64,000 nucleotides of DNA from RUG12461 sp045657665 (GTDB lineage: Bacteria; Bacillota; Clostridia; Lachnospirales; Lachnospiraceae). This document shows positions 42,695 through 52,019 of the stretch, in pieces; within the stretch, counting starts at the first letter, position 1; the number at the start of each line of letters is the position of its first letter. Made by a program: the position numbers and the translations under genes. The notes beneath the pieces are model-generated. The model searched no databases. It saw nothing but the letters and a program-made list of their open reading frames with translations, and was not told the DNA's origin. Location of the stretch: assembly GCA_045657665.1 (NCBI GenBank), contig JAZOTN010000037.1, forward strand, positions 62,001 to 126,000, written 5' to 3'.

Positions 42695-43576
42695 ATGAAT
42701 ATCCTTGAATACGAAAACTATCAGGAAAAAAAGACCCATGTGAATACCGGGTTTCCCTATACGACCTACCCCTGCTCGATCCCCCTTGACTTTCCGGAGG
42801 TTCCGCCTCACTGGCATGAGGAAATGGAGATCATCTATATCAAAAAGGGTTCAGGGGTGATCACGGTTGATTTTAAAGACTATAAGGCATCGAAAGGAAC
42901 GCTTCTTTTTATCGTTCCGGGGCAGATCCATGCGATCCGTCAGGAGGAGGGGCAATCGATGGAGTACGAAAATATCATTTTCAATCTGGAAATGATGAAA
43001 TCCAGTCCCATGGAAAAAGCGACTACCGATTACTTCGGACCCCTTCAAAAGGGACAGCTCCTGATCCCGACCGTAATCACACCCTCCCATGAATTCTACA
43101 GCCCGATCGCCGCATGCATCGACGGAGCGGATGATGTGTGCCGTACGTTCCCGAAGGCGTATGAACTTGCTGTGAAAGCACAGCTTTACCTGCTGTTCCA
43201 TATCCTGTTTGCCCATTGTGTGCCGAATACAGACAGCGCTGCGAAGCGGCGCAGCATGAACCGGATCCGGCCGGTGATCAAATACGTCGAAAACCACTAC
43301 ATGGAACCGCTTTCCACTCGTGATATCGCAAAAGAAGCGGGGCTCTCCGAGTCCCACTTCATGAAATTCTTTAAGAACACCATGGGTATTCCTTTTATCG
43401 ATTATCTGAATGACTACCGCCTCACGATGGCATCACGCCTTTTGCTTTCTTCCGACGATTCCGTGCTGACCGTGGCCGGGGAATGCGGGTATGAAAACCT
43501 GTCGTACTTCAACCGCCTTTTCAAACGTCGTTTTCATATGACGCCCCGACAGTACCGGAGGGATGGCCATGCGTAA
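42695..43576 (+). CDS. AraC-family transcriptional regulator with cupin sensor domain
   Basis: 293 aa from ATG 42695; a TTG start at 42659 would fall on the -35 box. The N-terminal cupin (about 25-150: PPHWHEEMEIIYIKKGSG, LLFIVPGQIHAIR) usually binds a sugar or small ligand. The C-terminal double helix-turn-helix (about 205-290) has STRDIAKEAGLSESHFMKFFKNTMG and VAGECGYENLSYFNRLFKRRF, the AraC signature. It reads divergently from glgP and overlaps the GIY-YIG gene downstream. A role in carbohydrate control is inferred from the neighbour. Confidence 0.92.
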   Translation: MNILEYENYQEKKTHVNTGFPYTTYPCSIPLDFPEVPPHWHEEMEIIYIKKGSGVITVDFKDYKASKGTLLFIVPGQIHAIRQEEGQSMEYENIIFNLEMMKSSPMEKATTDYFGPLQKGQLLIPTVITPSHEFYSPIAACIDGADDVCRTFPKAYELAVKAQLYLLFHILFAHCVPNTDSAAKRRSMNRIRPVIKYVENHYMEPLSTRDIAKEAGLSESHFMKFFKNTMGIPFIDYLNDYRLTMASRLLLSSDDSVLTVAGECGYENLSYFNRLFKRRFHMTPRQYRRDGHA

Positions 43577-43868
43577 AAAAACGGGTTTTGCGGAGAGCAA
43601 TGGAACAGAAAAGAAAAATGTTGTCTACATCGTGGAGTGTGCCGATCACACCCTCTACACCGGCTGGACCAATGATATCGAAAAGAGGATCCGCTCCCAT
43701 AACAGCGGGAGAGGTGCGAAATACACAAGAGGCCGTCTCCCGGTAACGCTTGTTTATCTGGAAAGCTTTGAAACAAAGGAAGAAGCCATGAGTCGGGAGT
43801 TTTTCATCAAAGAACTGAAGCGTTCTGATAAAGAAAAACTGATCGGATCGGCTGCAAACGAGCTTTGA
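43569..43868 (+). CDS. GIY-YIG domain protein (UPF0213/YhbQ-like)
   Basis: 99 aa. VVYIVECADHTLYTGWTND is the GIY-YIG core (here V-Y-I and Y-T-G), followed by the catalytic-type Arg in KRIRSHN and YTRGRLPVTLVY. These single-domain proteins are structure-specific nucleases or nuclease-like proteins of poorly known role. ATG 43569 fits GGAGGG 6 bases upstream better than ATG 43563, which directly abuts it. It overlaps the end of the AraC gene by 8 bases. Confidence 0.9.
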   Translation: MRKKTGFAESNGTEKKNVVYIVECADHTLYTGWTNDIEKRIRSHNSGRGAKYTRGRLPVTLVYLESFETKEEAMSREFFIKELKRSDKEKLIGSAANEL

Positions 43869-43887
43869 TGCATTTCTCCGGATAATC

Positions 43888-46233
43888 CTACACCTCCGAG
43901 AGCGGATCCCGGAGCTTTGCGTATTCCGCAAGAAAAGCGCCGTGCTGTGCCTCGATCGCATCGATATCGTTGTCCATGGCGGCTTTTTCCAAGGCTTCGG
44001 CTTTTTCGCCGAGGCTTTCCGCACCGATCAGTCTTGCCGTACTCTTGAGACCGTGTATACGGATTGTGTAATTCCGGATATCTCCTTCCGCGTAAAGCCG
44101 TTCAAACTCCTGAGTTTTTCGGTCGATCTGCTTGGAAAAGCTTCTCAGCAGCATCCGGTAAACCTCCTCGCTTCCGCTTCTTTCCAGGCCGACCTTCAGA
44201 TTAATCAATCCTTCATCCGCAAGCGGCTGCAGCTGTTCCTCAATGGACAATTCATATTCCTTTCGCGGGCTTTCGATCTCATCCCGGAAGGATTCTTCCA
44301 TACGCACCTTCTTTTTCGGGAGGTGCGTGATCATCATATTTTCGAGCTGCTCCGGGTCGATCGGCTTGGTAAGATAGTCATCAAAGCCGGCTTCAAGATA
44401 GAGCTCCTTAGCCCCGGAGATCGCGTTGGCGGTCAGACAGATTGCGGGGATAGAGCGGTTCGGATTGTTTTCCTCCGATTTGATCTCATGAAGGATATCA
44501 ATCCCGTTTTTCCCGGGCATCATGTGGTCGAGGAAGAGCATGTCATATGGTTTCTCTCTGGAGAGCCGGAGAGCATCCTCTCCGTTGTCAGCGGTCTCGA
44601 CCTTTACCAGGGTTCGCTTGATCAGGCTCCTGAATACCATCAGGTTGATCCTGGTATCATCCACAAGGAGAACTCTTGCATCCGGGGCCCGGAATTTCTC
44701 GCGGTATTTTTCACGGTTGTTCCGGTCCGTAAGATATGCCTCCTCATAATCTCCAAGCGGCTCCCAGCTGACCACATCCTGCTTCACAGAGAAGGAAAAG
44801 GTCGATCCGACGCCATACTCGCTTTCTACACGCAGTGACGTTCCCATCAGCGAAAGAAGGCTTTGTGTGATACTCATTCCTAGTCCGGTTCCCTCTACAT
44901 GACGGTTGCGTTTTTCTTCGATCCGCTCAAACTCGGAAAAGAGCTTCGGCATATCCTCTGGACGGATGCCGATCCCGGTATCCGCCACCGTAACATTCAG
45001 CATCACGGCATCCGGCTCTTCTTCAATCCTGTCAAACCCGACCCGGAAGGCGACATTTCCTTTTTCCGTATATTTCACTGCATTGGTAAGAATATTTGTG
45101 ATCACCTGCTTGATGCGCATCTCGTCGCCATGCAGGCTTTCCGGAAGGTTTTTGTCAAGATCGAGGCTTAAGATCAGTCCCTTTTCATCAGCACGGGGAC
45201 GGATCACATTTAAGAGATCCGTGATCATGGAAGAGATCCGGTAGTCCGTTGGGATGATATCGATCTTTCCGGCCTCGATCTTGGAAAAATCAAGGATGTC
45301 GTTGATCAGGAAAAGCAGTGTCACACCGGCGCTTTTGATGTTCTCGGAGTAGGTGAGGATCGTGTCGTCCTCTGCCTCCCTGATGATCATTTCGTTCATG
45401 CCGAGCACGGCGTTAAGAGGAGAGCGGATCTCATGGGACATGTTGGCGAGGAAATCCGACTTCGCACGGTTGGCCTCGTCGGCGACATGTCTTGCATCGT
45501 CCAGCTCCGTGATGGAACGCATCAGATTTTTGTAATCCGGTGTCTCGACGCCGATGTAGAAAATGTAAAGTCCGATGACCGCTCCGAAATAGTTGAAAAG
45601 GATGTTGCTCCCGACCCCAACGGTATTGAGCACTTCGATCAGGACACCTCCGATGACAACCGAAAAGGCAGCAACGGAAGTGATGCGGGCACGTTTGCTG
45701 AGTGATTTTCCGAGAATGATAAAGAGCAGGATAGCATATACCAGAAAATAGAGCTCATAATCGTAGCCGAGGATCAGACGGAACACGATCGGGAACGAAT
45801 CCAGTACGGCATCTCCCTCATACAGGATCAGCTGGCGGCAATAGACGATGATGACCAGAACAATACTGGAGATGACGAGGATCGTATTAAACGCGAAAAA
45901 GAAACGCCTCCGTCGGAAATTCGGAAAGAATCCCTCCATATAAAGAGCCATATAATAGGTAAGCAGGATGTTTGCAAGATAAACGAGAAGCAGCAGAAGG
46001 AGCTTCAGCCATACCGGCGTCGGAAAGAGTCCCGAGTCCCGGAAAATATTGTCGAGAATACTGATCGCATTACCAATCACGACGGTGATCGTGAGAGTCC
46101 GAAACTTGAAATTCTTATGAACCTGCCCCGTACCGAGGGCGCATATCATGATGTAAAGGACAATGCTGAAGATGAATGCTGCAAGACTGAAGGAGATATG
46201 CAGCATTGTTTCCGAACCGATAAACCTTGCCAT
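43888..46233 (-). CDS. Membrane hybrid sensor histidine kinase (HisKA-HATPase-REC-Hpt)
   Basis: 781 aa. About seven membrane helices in residues 10-235, then HisKA with His267 (NMSHEIRSPLNAVLGMNEMI), HATPase (ITNILTNAVKYTEKG, DTGIGI, GTGLGMSI), receiver (LLVDDTRINLMV, LFLDHMMPGKNG, TKPID) and Hpt (IHGLKSTARLIGA). The cytoplasmic half is very close to the partial kinase at the window start, sharing the ITNILTNAVKYTEKG block exactly, so the two are probably duplicates. No partner regulator is adjacent. It converges with the GIY-YIG gene. Confidence 0.94.
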   Translation of the reverse strand: MARFIGSETMLHISFSLAAFIFSIVLYIMICALGTGQVHKNFKFRTLTITVVIGNAISILDNIFRDSGLFPTPVWLKLLLLLLVYLANILLTYYMALYMEGFFPNFRRRRFFFAFNTILVISSIVLVIIVYCRQLILYEGDAVLDSFPIVFRLILGYDYELYFLVYAILLFIILGKSLSKRARITSVAAFSVVIGGVLIEVLNTVGVGSNILFNYFGAVIGLYIFYIGVETPDYKNLMRSITELDDARHVADEANRAKSDFLANMSHEIRSPLNAVLGMNEMIIREAEDDTILTYSENIKSAGVTLLFLINDILDFSKIEAGKIDIIPTDYRISSMITDLLNVIRPRADEKGLILSLDLDKNLPESLHGDEMRIKQVITNILTNAVKYTEKGNVAFRVGFDRIEEEPDAVMLNVTVADTGIGIRPEDMPKLFSEFERIEEKRNRHVEGTGLGMSITQSLLSLMGTSLRVESEYGVGSTFSFSVKQDVVSWEPLGDYEEAYLTDRNNREKYREKFRAPDARVLLVDDTRINLMVFRSLIKRTLVKVETADNGEDALRLSREKPYDMLFLDHMMPGKNGIDILHEIKSEENNPNRSIPAICLTANAISGAKELYLEAGFDDYLTKPIDPEQLENMMITHLPKKKVRMEESFRDEIESPRKEYELSIEEQLQPLADEGLINLKVGLERSGSEEVYRMLLRSFSKQIDRKTQEFERLYAEGDIRNYTIRIHGLKSTARLIGAESLGEKAEALEKAAMDNDIDAIEAQHGAFLAEYAKLRDPLSEV

Positions 46234-46342
46234 AGGAACATTAACCTCGGGATCTGCATCGTTTACGAAAAACGGCAGTTTCTTCCTTGTTTTACGATAT
46301 CATAACACGGTTGCGCTGTGAATACCACGGGTTTTTTCAGTT

Positions 46343-46371
46343 TTGACGCATGAAACATGTTATGATAATAT
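46343..46371 (+). promoter_or_regulatory. Promoter of the acyl-CoA synthetase gene
   Basis: -35 TTGACG (46343-46348), 17-base spacer, extended -10 TGATAATAT ending at 46371. Start near 46378, so the inverted repeat at 46381 would be the first thing transcribed. Confidence 0.65.
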
Positions 46372-46380
46372 ATAGAGAAA

Positions 46381-46457
46381 TGCTGATTAAATGATGGAGA
46401 CAAAGGTCACAATGCCGCATGCGGCATGTGACTTTTGTCCCCATCATTAAATCTGCA
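46381..46457. repeat. 77-base near-perfect inverted repeat in the acyl-CoA synthetase leader
   Basis: The arms run from TGCTGATTAAATGATGG (46381) inwards and CCATCATTAAATCTGCA (ending 46457), with paired blocks GTCACA/TGTGAC and a central TGCCGCATGCGGCA. Only scattered single mismatches interrupt the stem. As RNA it would be one long hairpin at the extreme 5' end of the message. It shares the GTCACA and GCCGCATG motifs with the hypD-hypE element, hinting at a common family. Confidence 0.85.
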
Positions 46458-46493
46458 CTTCCTCAGACAATTTCATGAAAGGCCATACACATT

Positions 46494-48209
46494 ATGTTCA
46501 CATCATCGAAAACTCCATATAACACGTTTGTTCCCAGAGATCATCTGGAATATCCCAAGCTTACGATGTATCAGATGGTAAAACGAGTAGCTGACCAATA
46601 CCCGTATGAACCGGCCTATGATTTTTACGGCATGAAAACCAGCTACCGCCGGTTCCTCGCACGGATCGACCGCGCAGCAAGAGCTTTTATCGCTTCCGGC
46701 ATCCAGCCCGGGGACGCCGTCACCATCTGCCTTCCGAATATCCCGCAGGCGATCGACTGCTTTTACGCAGTAAACCGGATTGGCGCCATTGCCAACATGG
46801 TGCACCCGCTCTCCGCAAAAAGCGAGATCTCCTTCTATCTGAATCTCTCCGAGAGCCGGATGATCATTACCGCAGACCTTTTCTATGAAACGGTTGAAGA
46901 AGCGCTCAAGACCGTCACACAGCCCGTCAAGATCATCGTGGCGCGCATGCAGGACGAGCTGAACCCGTTCCTCGCAGCTGCTTTTACACTTAAAAAAGGC
47001 TACGCATTTCTCAAATATCCGAACCCGCAATATGGGGAGACTTATACATCTTTCCTTATGAAAGGCACTATGAATGTCAAGCTTCCGGAGATCTCCTTCG
47101 ATGAGAAACGCACTGCTGCGATCCTATACAGCGGCGGTACCTCCGGCACGCCAAAGGGCGTCTGCCTTTCCGATCTGAACTTCAATGCATGTGCCCTGCA
47201 GGCAAGAGAGGCCATGGGAGTGGAGATGCGGAACGGATACCGTATGCTGAGCTGTATGCCGATGTTCCACGGATTCGGTCTCGGTATCAACATCCATACT
47301 GTTCTGATCCACGGGGTCATGTGCATCCTGATGCCGACCTTCAACGCCAAAAGCTATGCCAAAATGCTGATTCGGAAACGCCCCAACTTCATCGCGGGTG
47401 TCCCTACGATCTTTGAAGCACTTCTCCATATCCCGGCACTGCGGGATGCGGATCTCAGCTGCCTTTGCGGCATGTACTGCGGCGGCGACTCCCTTTCCGT
47501 AGAACTGAAAAAAAAGATCGATGCTTTCCTGAAGGCGCACAATGCATCCATTCAGGTACGGGAGGGTTACGGTCTCACCGAGTGCGTGACAGCAAGCTGC
47601 CTTACTCCGGTGGATACCTACCGCGAAAGAAGTATCGGACTTCCGTTCCCGGATACCGAATACCGGATCGTGGAACCCGGCACGGAAAACTACCGGAAAC
47701 CGGGCGAAGAAGGTGAGATCATCCTGACCGGTCCTTCCGTAATGCTCGGGTATCTGAAAAACGACAATGAAACAGCCGAAGCGCTCCGTGTGCTTTCCGA
47801 CGGACGCACCTGGCTCTATACCGGAGACCTCGGCTATATGGATGAAGACGGATATGTGTATTTCCGTCAGCGCATCAAACGCCTCATCATCACAAACGGC
47901 TACAATGTTTATCCGAGCCAGATCGAGAACGTCATCGACAGCTGCGAAGAGGTTTCCTACAGCTGTGTTGTCGGCGTAAAAGACGAACGCAGAATGCACC
48001 GTGTCCGCGCCTATGTCGTCTTAAAGGACGGTGTCAAGGCAGACGATGCCTGTAAGGAACGTATTATGAACGAGCTCCGTCTCCATGTGGCAAAATACGC
48101 TCTGCCGAGAGAGATCGAATTCCGAAGCGAGCTTCCGAAAACGCTGGTCGGCAAGGTTTCCTACCGGCTCCTCGAAGAGGAAGCGGAAAATGAAAAAATG
48201 GTAATGTAA
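46494..48209 (+). CDS. Acyl-CoA synthetase / AMP-dependent ligase
   Basis: 571 aa ANL-superfamily enzyme. Motifs: P-loop-like ILYSGGTSGTPKGV near residue 211, VREGYGLTECV near 350, YTGDLGYMDEDGYVYF near 442, and the C-terminal catalytic Lys in LPKTLVGKVSYR. It activates a carboxylic acid (probably a fatty acid) as acyl-AMP and then acyl-CoA. The E2-like gene follows after 13 bases, so the two probably share a message and pathway. The leader carries a long hairpin. Confidence 0.92.
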   Translation: MFTSSKTPYNTFVPRDHLEYPKLTMYQMVKRVADQYPYEPAYDFYGMKTSYRRFLARIDRAARAFIASGIQPGDAVTICLPNIPQAIDCFYAVNRIGAIANMVHPLSAKSEISFYLNLSESRMIITADLFYETVEEALKTVTQPVKIIVARMQDELNPFLAAAFTLKKGYAFLKYPNPQYGETYTSFLMKGTMNVKLPEISFDEKRTAAILYSGGTSGTPKGVCLSDLNFNACALQAREAMGVEMRNGYRMLSCMPMFHGFGLGINIHTVLIHGVMCILMPTFNAKSYAKMLIRKRPNFIAGVPTIFEALLHIPALRDADLSCLCGMYCGGDSLSVELKKKIDAFLKAHNASIQVREGYGLTECVTASCLTPVDTYRERSIGLPFPDTEYRIVEPGTENYRKPGEEGEIILTGPSVMLGYLKNDNETAEALRVLSDGRTWLYTGDLGYMDEDGYVYFRQRIKRLIITNGYNVYPSQIENVIDSCEEVSYSCVVGVKDERRMHRVRAYVVLKDGVKADDACKERIMNELRLHVAKYALPREIEFRSELPKTLVGKVSYRLLEEEAENEKMVM

Positions 48210-48222
48210 GAAAGGGATTGTC

Positions 48223-49116
48223 ATGGCAGAAGAAACAAAGTACAAAAAACGCTTCGGTGACCGGAGAGATGCGCGCAGGGTTAAGGCACCGGGGCTTCAG
48301 TCCATTATGGGCTTTCTCCTCCCGAAGCGCACCGACTGTGAAGTATTTCTCCACGACACGTTTGATGCAACAGAAGCGGTCAAATATCTGGAAAAGAAAA
48401 ACGCAGAGCACCCCGAATACAAGACCACGATCTTCCACTGCATCGTCATGGCCATGGCAAAGATGTTAAAGGAACGCTCTTATCTGAACCGTTTTATTCA
48501 GGGCTGGCGTATCTATGAAAGGAACGAGATCACGATCAGCTTCGTGGTAAAACGGCGTTTTAAAGACGGCGCGGAAGAATCCCTCATGGTGCTCCATCCG
48601 AAGGATAACGACACGCTGGACTCCATCAGCAAAAAGATCGTCGGGGATGTCGCGGAAACAAGAAAGAGCGAACACGCAACCGGCGGCATCGATCAGACCA
48701 TGGACAACTTCATGAAGATCCCGTTTCCGATCCTCGCGCTTGCGATCCGCATCATCCGGATCCTGGATTTCTGGGGGATCAACCCGAAGGCACTTACTGA
48801 CGGCGATCCGAACTACACAACGATCCTCTGCAGCAACCTCGGCAGCATCCAGTGCCCCGCTGTTTACCATCATCTGAACAATTACGGAACCAACAGCATC
48901 ATGGTCACGATCGGAACTCTCCGTGATGAATGGGTACGTCTTCCGGACGGAAGCTATGAAATGCGAAAGATGATCGATATCGGCGCGACCGTGGACGAGC
49001 GGATCGCTGATGGGTTTTATTTTATACGCAGCTTAAAACTCATCAAGCATATCTTTACCCATCCTGAGCTCCTTGACGACGAGCTTGCAAAACCCAGTAA
49101 TTATAATTATGAGTAA
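48223..49116 (+). CDS. 2-oxoacid dehydrogenase E2-like (CAT-fold) protein lacking the catalytic His
   Basis: 297 aa with no lipoyl or peripheral-subunit-binding domain. The fold follows the chloramphenicol acetyltransferase/E2 catalytic family (FHCIVMAMAKML, VKRRFKDGAEESLMVLHP, NLGSIQCPAVYHHLNNYGTNSIMVTIG). The normal active-site DHRxxDG reads DERIADG (Glu259 for His), so ordinary acyltransfer is doubtful. Its place after an acyl-CoA synthetase suggests an acyl-CoA substrate or ligand, by inference. It may be a binding or structural homologue, or use different chemistry. Confidence 0.75.
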   Translation: MAEETKYKKRFGDRRDARRVKAPGLQSIMGFLLPKRTDCEVFLHDTFDATEAVKYLEKKNAEHPEYKTTIFHCIVMAMAKMLKERSYLNRFIQGWRIYERNEITISFVVKRRFKDGAEESLMVLHPKDNDTLDSISKKIVGDVAETRKSEHATGGIDQTMDNFMKIPFPILALAIRIIRILDFWGINPKALTDGDPNYTTILCSNLGSIQCPAVYHHLNNYGTNSIMVTIGTLRDEWVRLPDGSYEMRKMIDIGATVDERIADGFYFIRSLKLIKHIFTHPELLDDELAKPSNYNYE

Positions 49117-49144
49117 GGAAGCGCTTTCATCAGCGTTCCCTTAC
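49113..49144. terminator. Hairpin between convergent genes
   Basis: GTAAGGAAGCGC (49113-49124) and GCGTTCCCTTAC (49133-49144) pair with two G-U/mismatch positions around an 8-base loop. It contains the stop codons of both converging genes. No T-run follows on either strand, so it may block read-through only weakly. Confidence 0.5.
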
Positions 49145-51825
49145 TTCCTCTGAAATACCAGAACCACCTTTTCCTGCTCCATCACAAAGGAGGTTCTCTT
49201 ATGCGTGACATCTCGGCACAGATCCAGAGTCTTCTGCATCTTCTTAACCATCTCCTCAAGGGATTTCCGGACAGCCGGTTCGTCCGTCATTGCCGTCAGG
49301 ATGAAGCTCTCTCTTGTCATTCGCATGGAACGTATCGCATGAAGCTTTTTATTTTCCATGAGCTGCTGCTCAGTGGTCGCATCAACCAGCGCACCGATAT
49401 CATAAAGGAGCAGCGGGTTTCTCGTTGCAACGACATCAATCTCATCAGCGATACGGATCAGTGCAGCCAGATACGGGAGGCAGACGGTATTTCCGTTCGG
49501 AAGCTGATACTTAACCGGATATTCCTTCTCGTCATAGAGGTCCGTTTTACGATGCCCTCTTGCAACCTGCCGGATGGCAAAGGCATGCTCCGGCGAAGGA
49601 AATTCAAACAGATCACTGTATTTCTCAATAAATAGTCCGCTGAATTCGTTGTGACGATCACGGACGAAATCCGAACGGTCGGCATGGGGGTTCTTTTCAA
49701 AATACTCTTTTTCTCCAAGCCGGTCCTTAAACTCCTCATAATCCTTTTCACTGATCCCCATTCCCACATCATGAAGGTAGCAGCCTGCAAGAAGAATGTA
49801 GATCTCGTCCTTGTTGAGCTTGCGGAGCTGATCCGGTCCGATGAGACGATTGCAGGAATCGATCACGGTCTGGCTGTGAAACTCGGAATGATCCGTATAT
49901 TCCGGGAACAGGATCCGGTAACGTTTTAAGATCCGCCCCGCAATAAACACCGTGTTACGGAAATTCTGATGAAGCCCCTTGTCCATGGACCTCAACGTTT
50001 TTTCCAGAAGGTAATCACGATCCTGCTCGGTGCCGAGATCCTGCTCTCTGATCGTGATGGTCAGGACATTAAGACCCAGGAGATTCTGATAGTTGACCTC
50101 GTCCGCGATCTTATAGACCATACGGATCCCGATGTTTCCGACCGCATCCTCTGCGGAAACAAGATTTCTCATTTCTTCCGGATCAAAAGGAATACAATCG
50201 TCGCGGATCCGGAGCACAATGCTCTCCTCCATACGGACGACACGAACGGCAGCGCTGTGGGAACGTTTATCATGCGTAAACCCGTGACGCACCACATTTC
50301 CCGCCATTTCCTCAAGACAGAGTGCACTGTAGAAAGCCTGCTTCCTGCCGATATGGCGGCTCTCACAGAACCGCTGCACCTCCTCCGAGGTATGCGTCAC
50401 ATCCTCCATACTGTTGATGGAAAGAGCAAAAACATTTTCCGGTGCAACAAACAGCCCCGGCTTAAACAGCAGCCATTCATCCAGATTCTTTGGCATACGC
50501 CGCCAGTAGATGATCACATAAATCGGGACGATGGCGATCGTGATCGCAATTCCGATGGGATGCGAAACCCATACACCAAGTGCCCCCAGCACCGGTGCGA
50601 GGAGGAGGGACGGAACGACCATGGAAAAAAGGCCGTCAACAACCGACATGATATTGACCATGATCATATGCCGCATTGCCTGAAGATAGTTGGTCATCAC
50701 CTGGATGATCAGGATCATCGGCATGCAGAACGAATAGATCACAAAAAGCTGAACCAACAACACATAGGCATTACTGGTATGATCGGCGAAAAAGACCCCT
50801 GACATGACCGGAGCAAGAACCGCCATCAGAGCGCCTACCGCGCAGGAAAGGAGAAGCCCTTTTGTCATGAGAATTCTTAAAACCTGTCTGACCCCGGACT
50901 TATCCTCTTCCCCGAGGAACACACTGATCAGGATACGTTCCACCGCACCATTCCCGAGAGCATAGGCAACAAACAAGCCGGCGACCATATTGAACGCGGA
51001 CATCGCAGCCAGCCCGTCATCTCCGGAATAATAAAGCAGAACACGGTTGATGATTATGCCCCGGATCGCGAGGCAGAATACCAGAAGAGCTCCCGGGAAT
51101 CCGATCTTGAACATCGATCCGGCATAGCTCCAGAGAACCTTTTTGAAGCTGAAATGAAGCTGGGCTTTTTTTGAAAAATAGTACGGCACAAGGATCAGGA
51201 AATAGACAACGTTGCTGAGCGCTGTTGCGAGCGCCAGGCCAAACACTCCCATCTGAAAAACGACGATGAAAAGAATGTCAAGGACTATATTGGAAATGAT
51301 CATCCCGGCGATTCCGGCGTATCCCCGCGCGCTCTGGCGTTCCATCTGAAGGAAGTTTGCGATCTGCTGCGCGAGCAGCATCGGAAGAATGCCGATGCCG
51401 TATCCCACGATATAGGTGGAAAGAGGCTGAAGGAGACTTTCATTTGCGCCGAGAACCACGGCGATCTGGTTTGGCAGCAGGAAACTGAGTGCAGTGATCA
51501 CAGCTCCGATGAGAAAGGTCAGCAGCAGATTCAGGGAAAAGATCCCCTCGGTCTTCTCATGCTCGCCCCTTCCCATGAATCTTCCGCAAAGAACCGAAGT
51601 ACCGCCGAGGAGAACCGATCCTGTCGCTGTAAGGATACTGACCATGGAGGAATAAAGTCCGACGACGCTTACCGTGGAGGCACCGATGAACCGTCCCGCT
51701 ATGGCGCCGTCTACCAGCGTATTGATGGAGCCCATGGCATAGATCAGGATCTGAACGGGAAGCATCCTGAAAAAGATGCTGCTTATCATACGGTTTGATG
51801 ATTGTGTGATCGAGTTTGTACTCAT
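49141..51825 (-). CDS. MATE-like transporter fused to RsbW-like HATPase and HD domains
   Basis: 894 aa from ATG 51825 (GGGA upstream); the frame goes on to 51936 without a start signal. Residues 1-460 are a complete MATE-type membrane domain of about twelve helices. Residues about 470-595 are a GHKL ATPase of the serine-kinase/RsbW type: CLEEMAGNVVRHGF near 502, LRIRDDCIPFDP, GNIGIRMVYKI near 565. Residues about 620-800 are an HD domain with likely metal ligands in FHSQ, CYLHDVGM near 685, RHNEFSG, ARGHRK and RIADEID. An exporter joined to ATP-binding and hydrolase domains is unusual; I infer a signalling or stress role rather than plain efflux. Confidence 0.88.
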   Translation of the reverse strand: MSTNSITQSSNRMISSIFFRMLPVQILIYAMGSINTLVDGAIAGRFIGASTVSVVGLYSSMVSILTATGSVLLGGTSVLCGRFMGRGEHEKTEGIFSLNLLLTFLIGAVITALSFLLPNQIAVVLGANESLLQPLSTYIVGYGIGILPMLLAQQIANFLQMERQSARGYAGIAGMIISNIVLDILFIVVFQMGVFGLALATALSNVVYFLILVPYYFSKKAQLHFSFKKVLWSYAGSMFKIGFPGALLVFCLAIRGIIINRVLLYYSGDDGLAAMSAFNMVAGLFVAYALGNGAVERILISVFLGEEDKSGVRQVLRILMTKGLLLSCAVGALMAVLAPVMSGVFFADHTSNAYVLLVQLFVIYSFCMPMILIIQVMTNYLQAMRHMIMVNIMSVVDGLFSMVVPSLLLAPVLGALGVWVSHPIGIAITIAIVPIYVIIYWRRMPKNLDEWLLFKPGLFVAPENVFALSINSMEDVTHTSEEVQRFCESRHIGRKQAFYSALCLEEMAGNVVRHGFTHDKRSHSAAVRVVRMEESIVLRIRDDCIPFDPEEMRNLVSAEDAVGNIGIRMVYKIADEVNYQNLLGLNVLTITIREQDLGTEQDRDYLLEKTLRSMDKGLHQNFRNTVFIAGRILKRYRILFPEYTDHSEFHSQTVIDSCNRLIGPDQLRKLNKDEIYILLAGCYLHDVGMGISEKDYEEFKDRLGEKEYFEKNPHADRSDFVRDRHNEFSGLFIEKYSDLFEFPSPEHAFAIRQVARGHRKTDLYDEKEYPVKYQLPNGNTVCLPYLAALIRIADEIDVVATRNPLLLYDIGALVDATTEQQLMENKKLHAIRSMRMTRESFILTAMTDEPAVRKSLEEMVKKMQKTLDLCRDVTHKRTSFVMEQEKVVLVFQRK

Positions 51826-52019
51826 ATTATTTCCCAAATAAAGAACAAAAAGTATTTTTGAACGCGTTATCTGCCTGCTTACCAGATTGTTCTTTACCAT
51901 TATATAACGAAATGAAAAAGAAGACCATCTTTTCATTTTGCAGAGAGTTGATATTTTTCATTTGCTATCATTTATGTCAAAGCACTCATCCTGCGCGGCT
52001 CTGCTTTTTCCGGCAGTCA

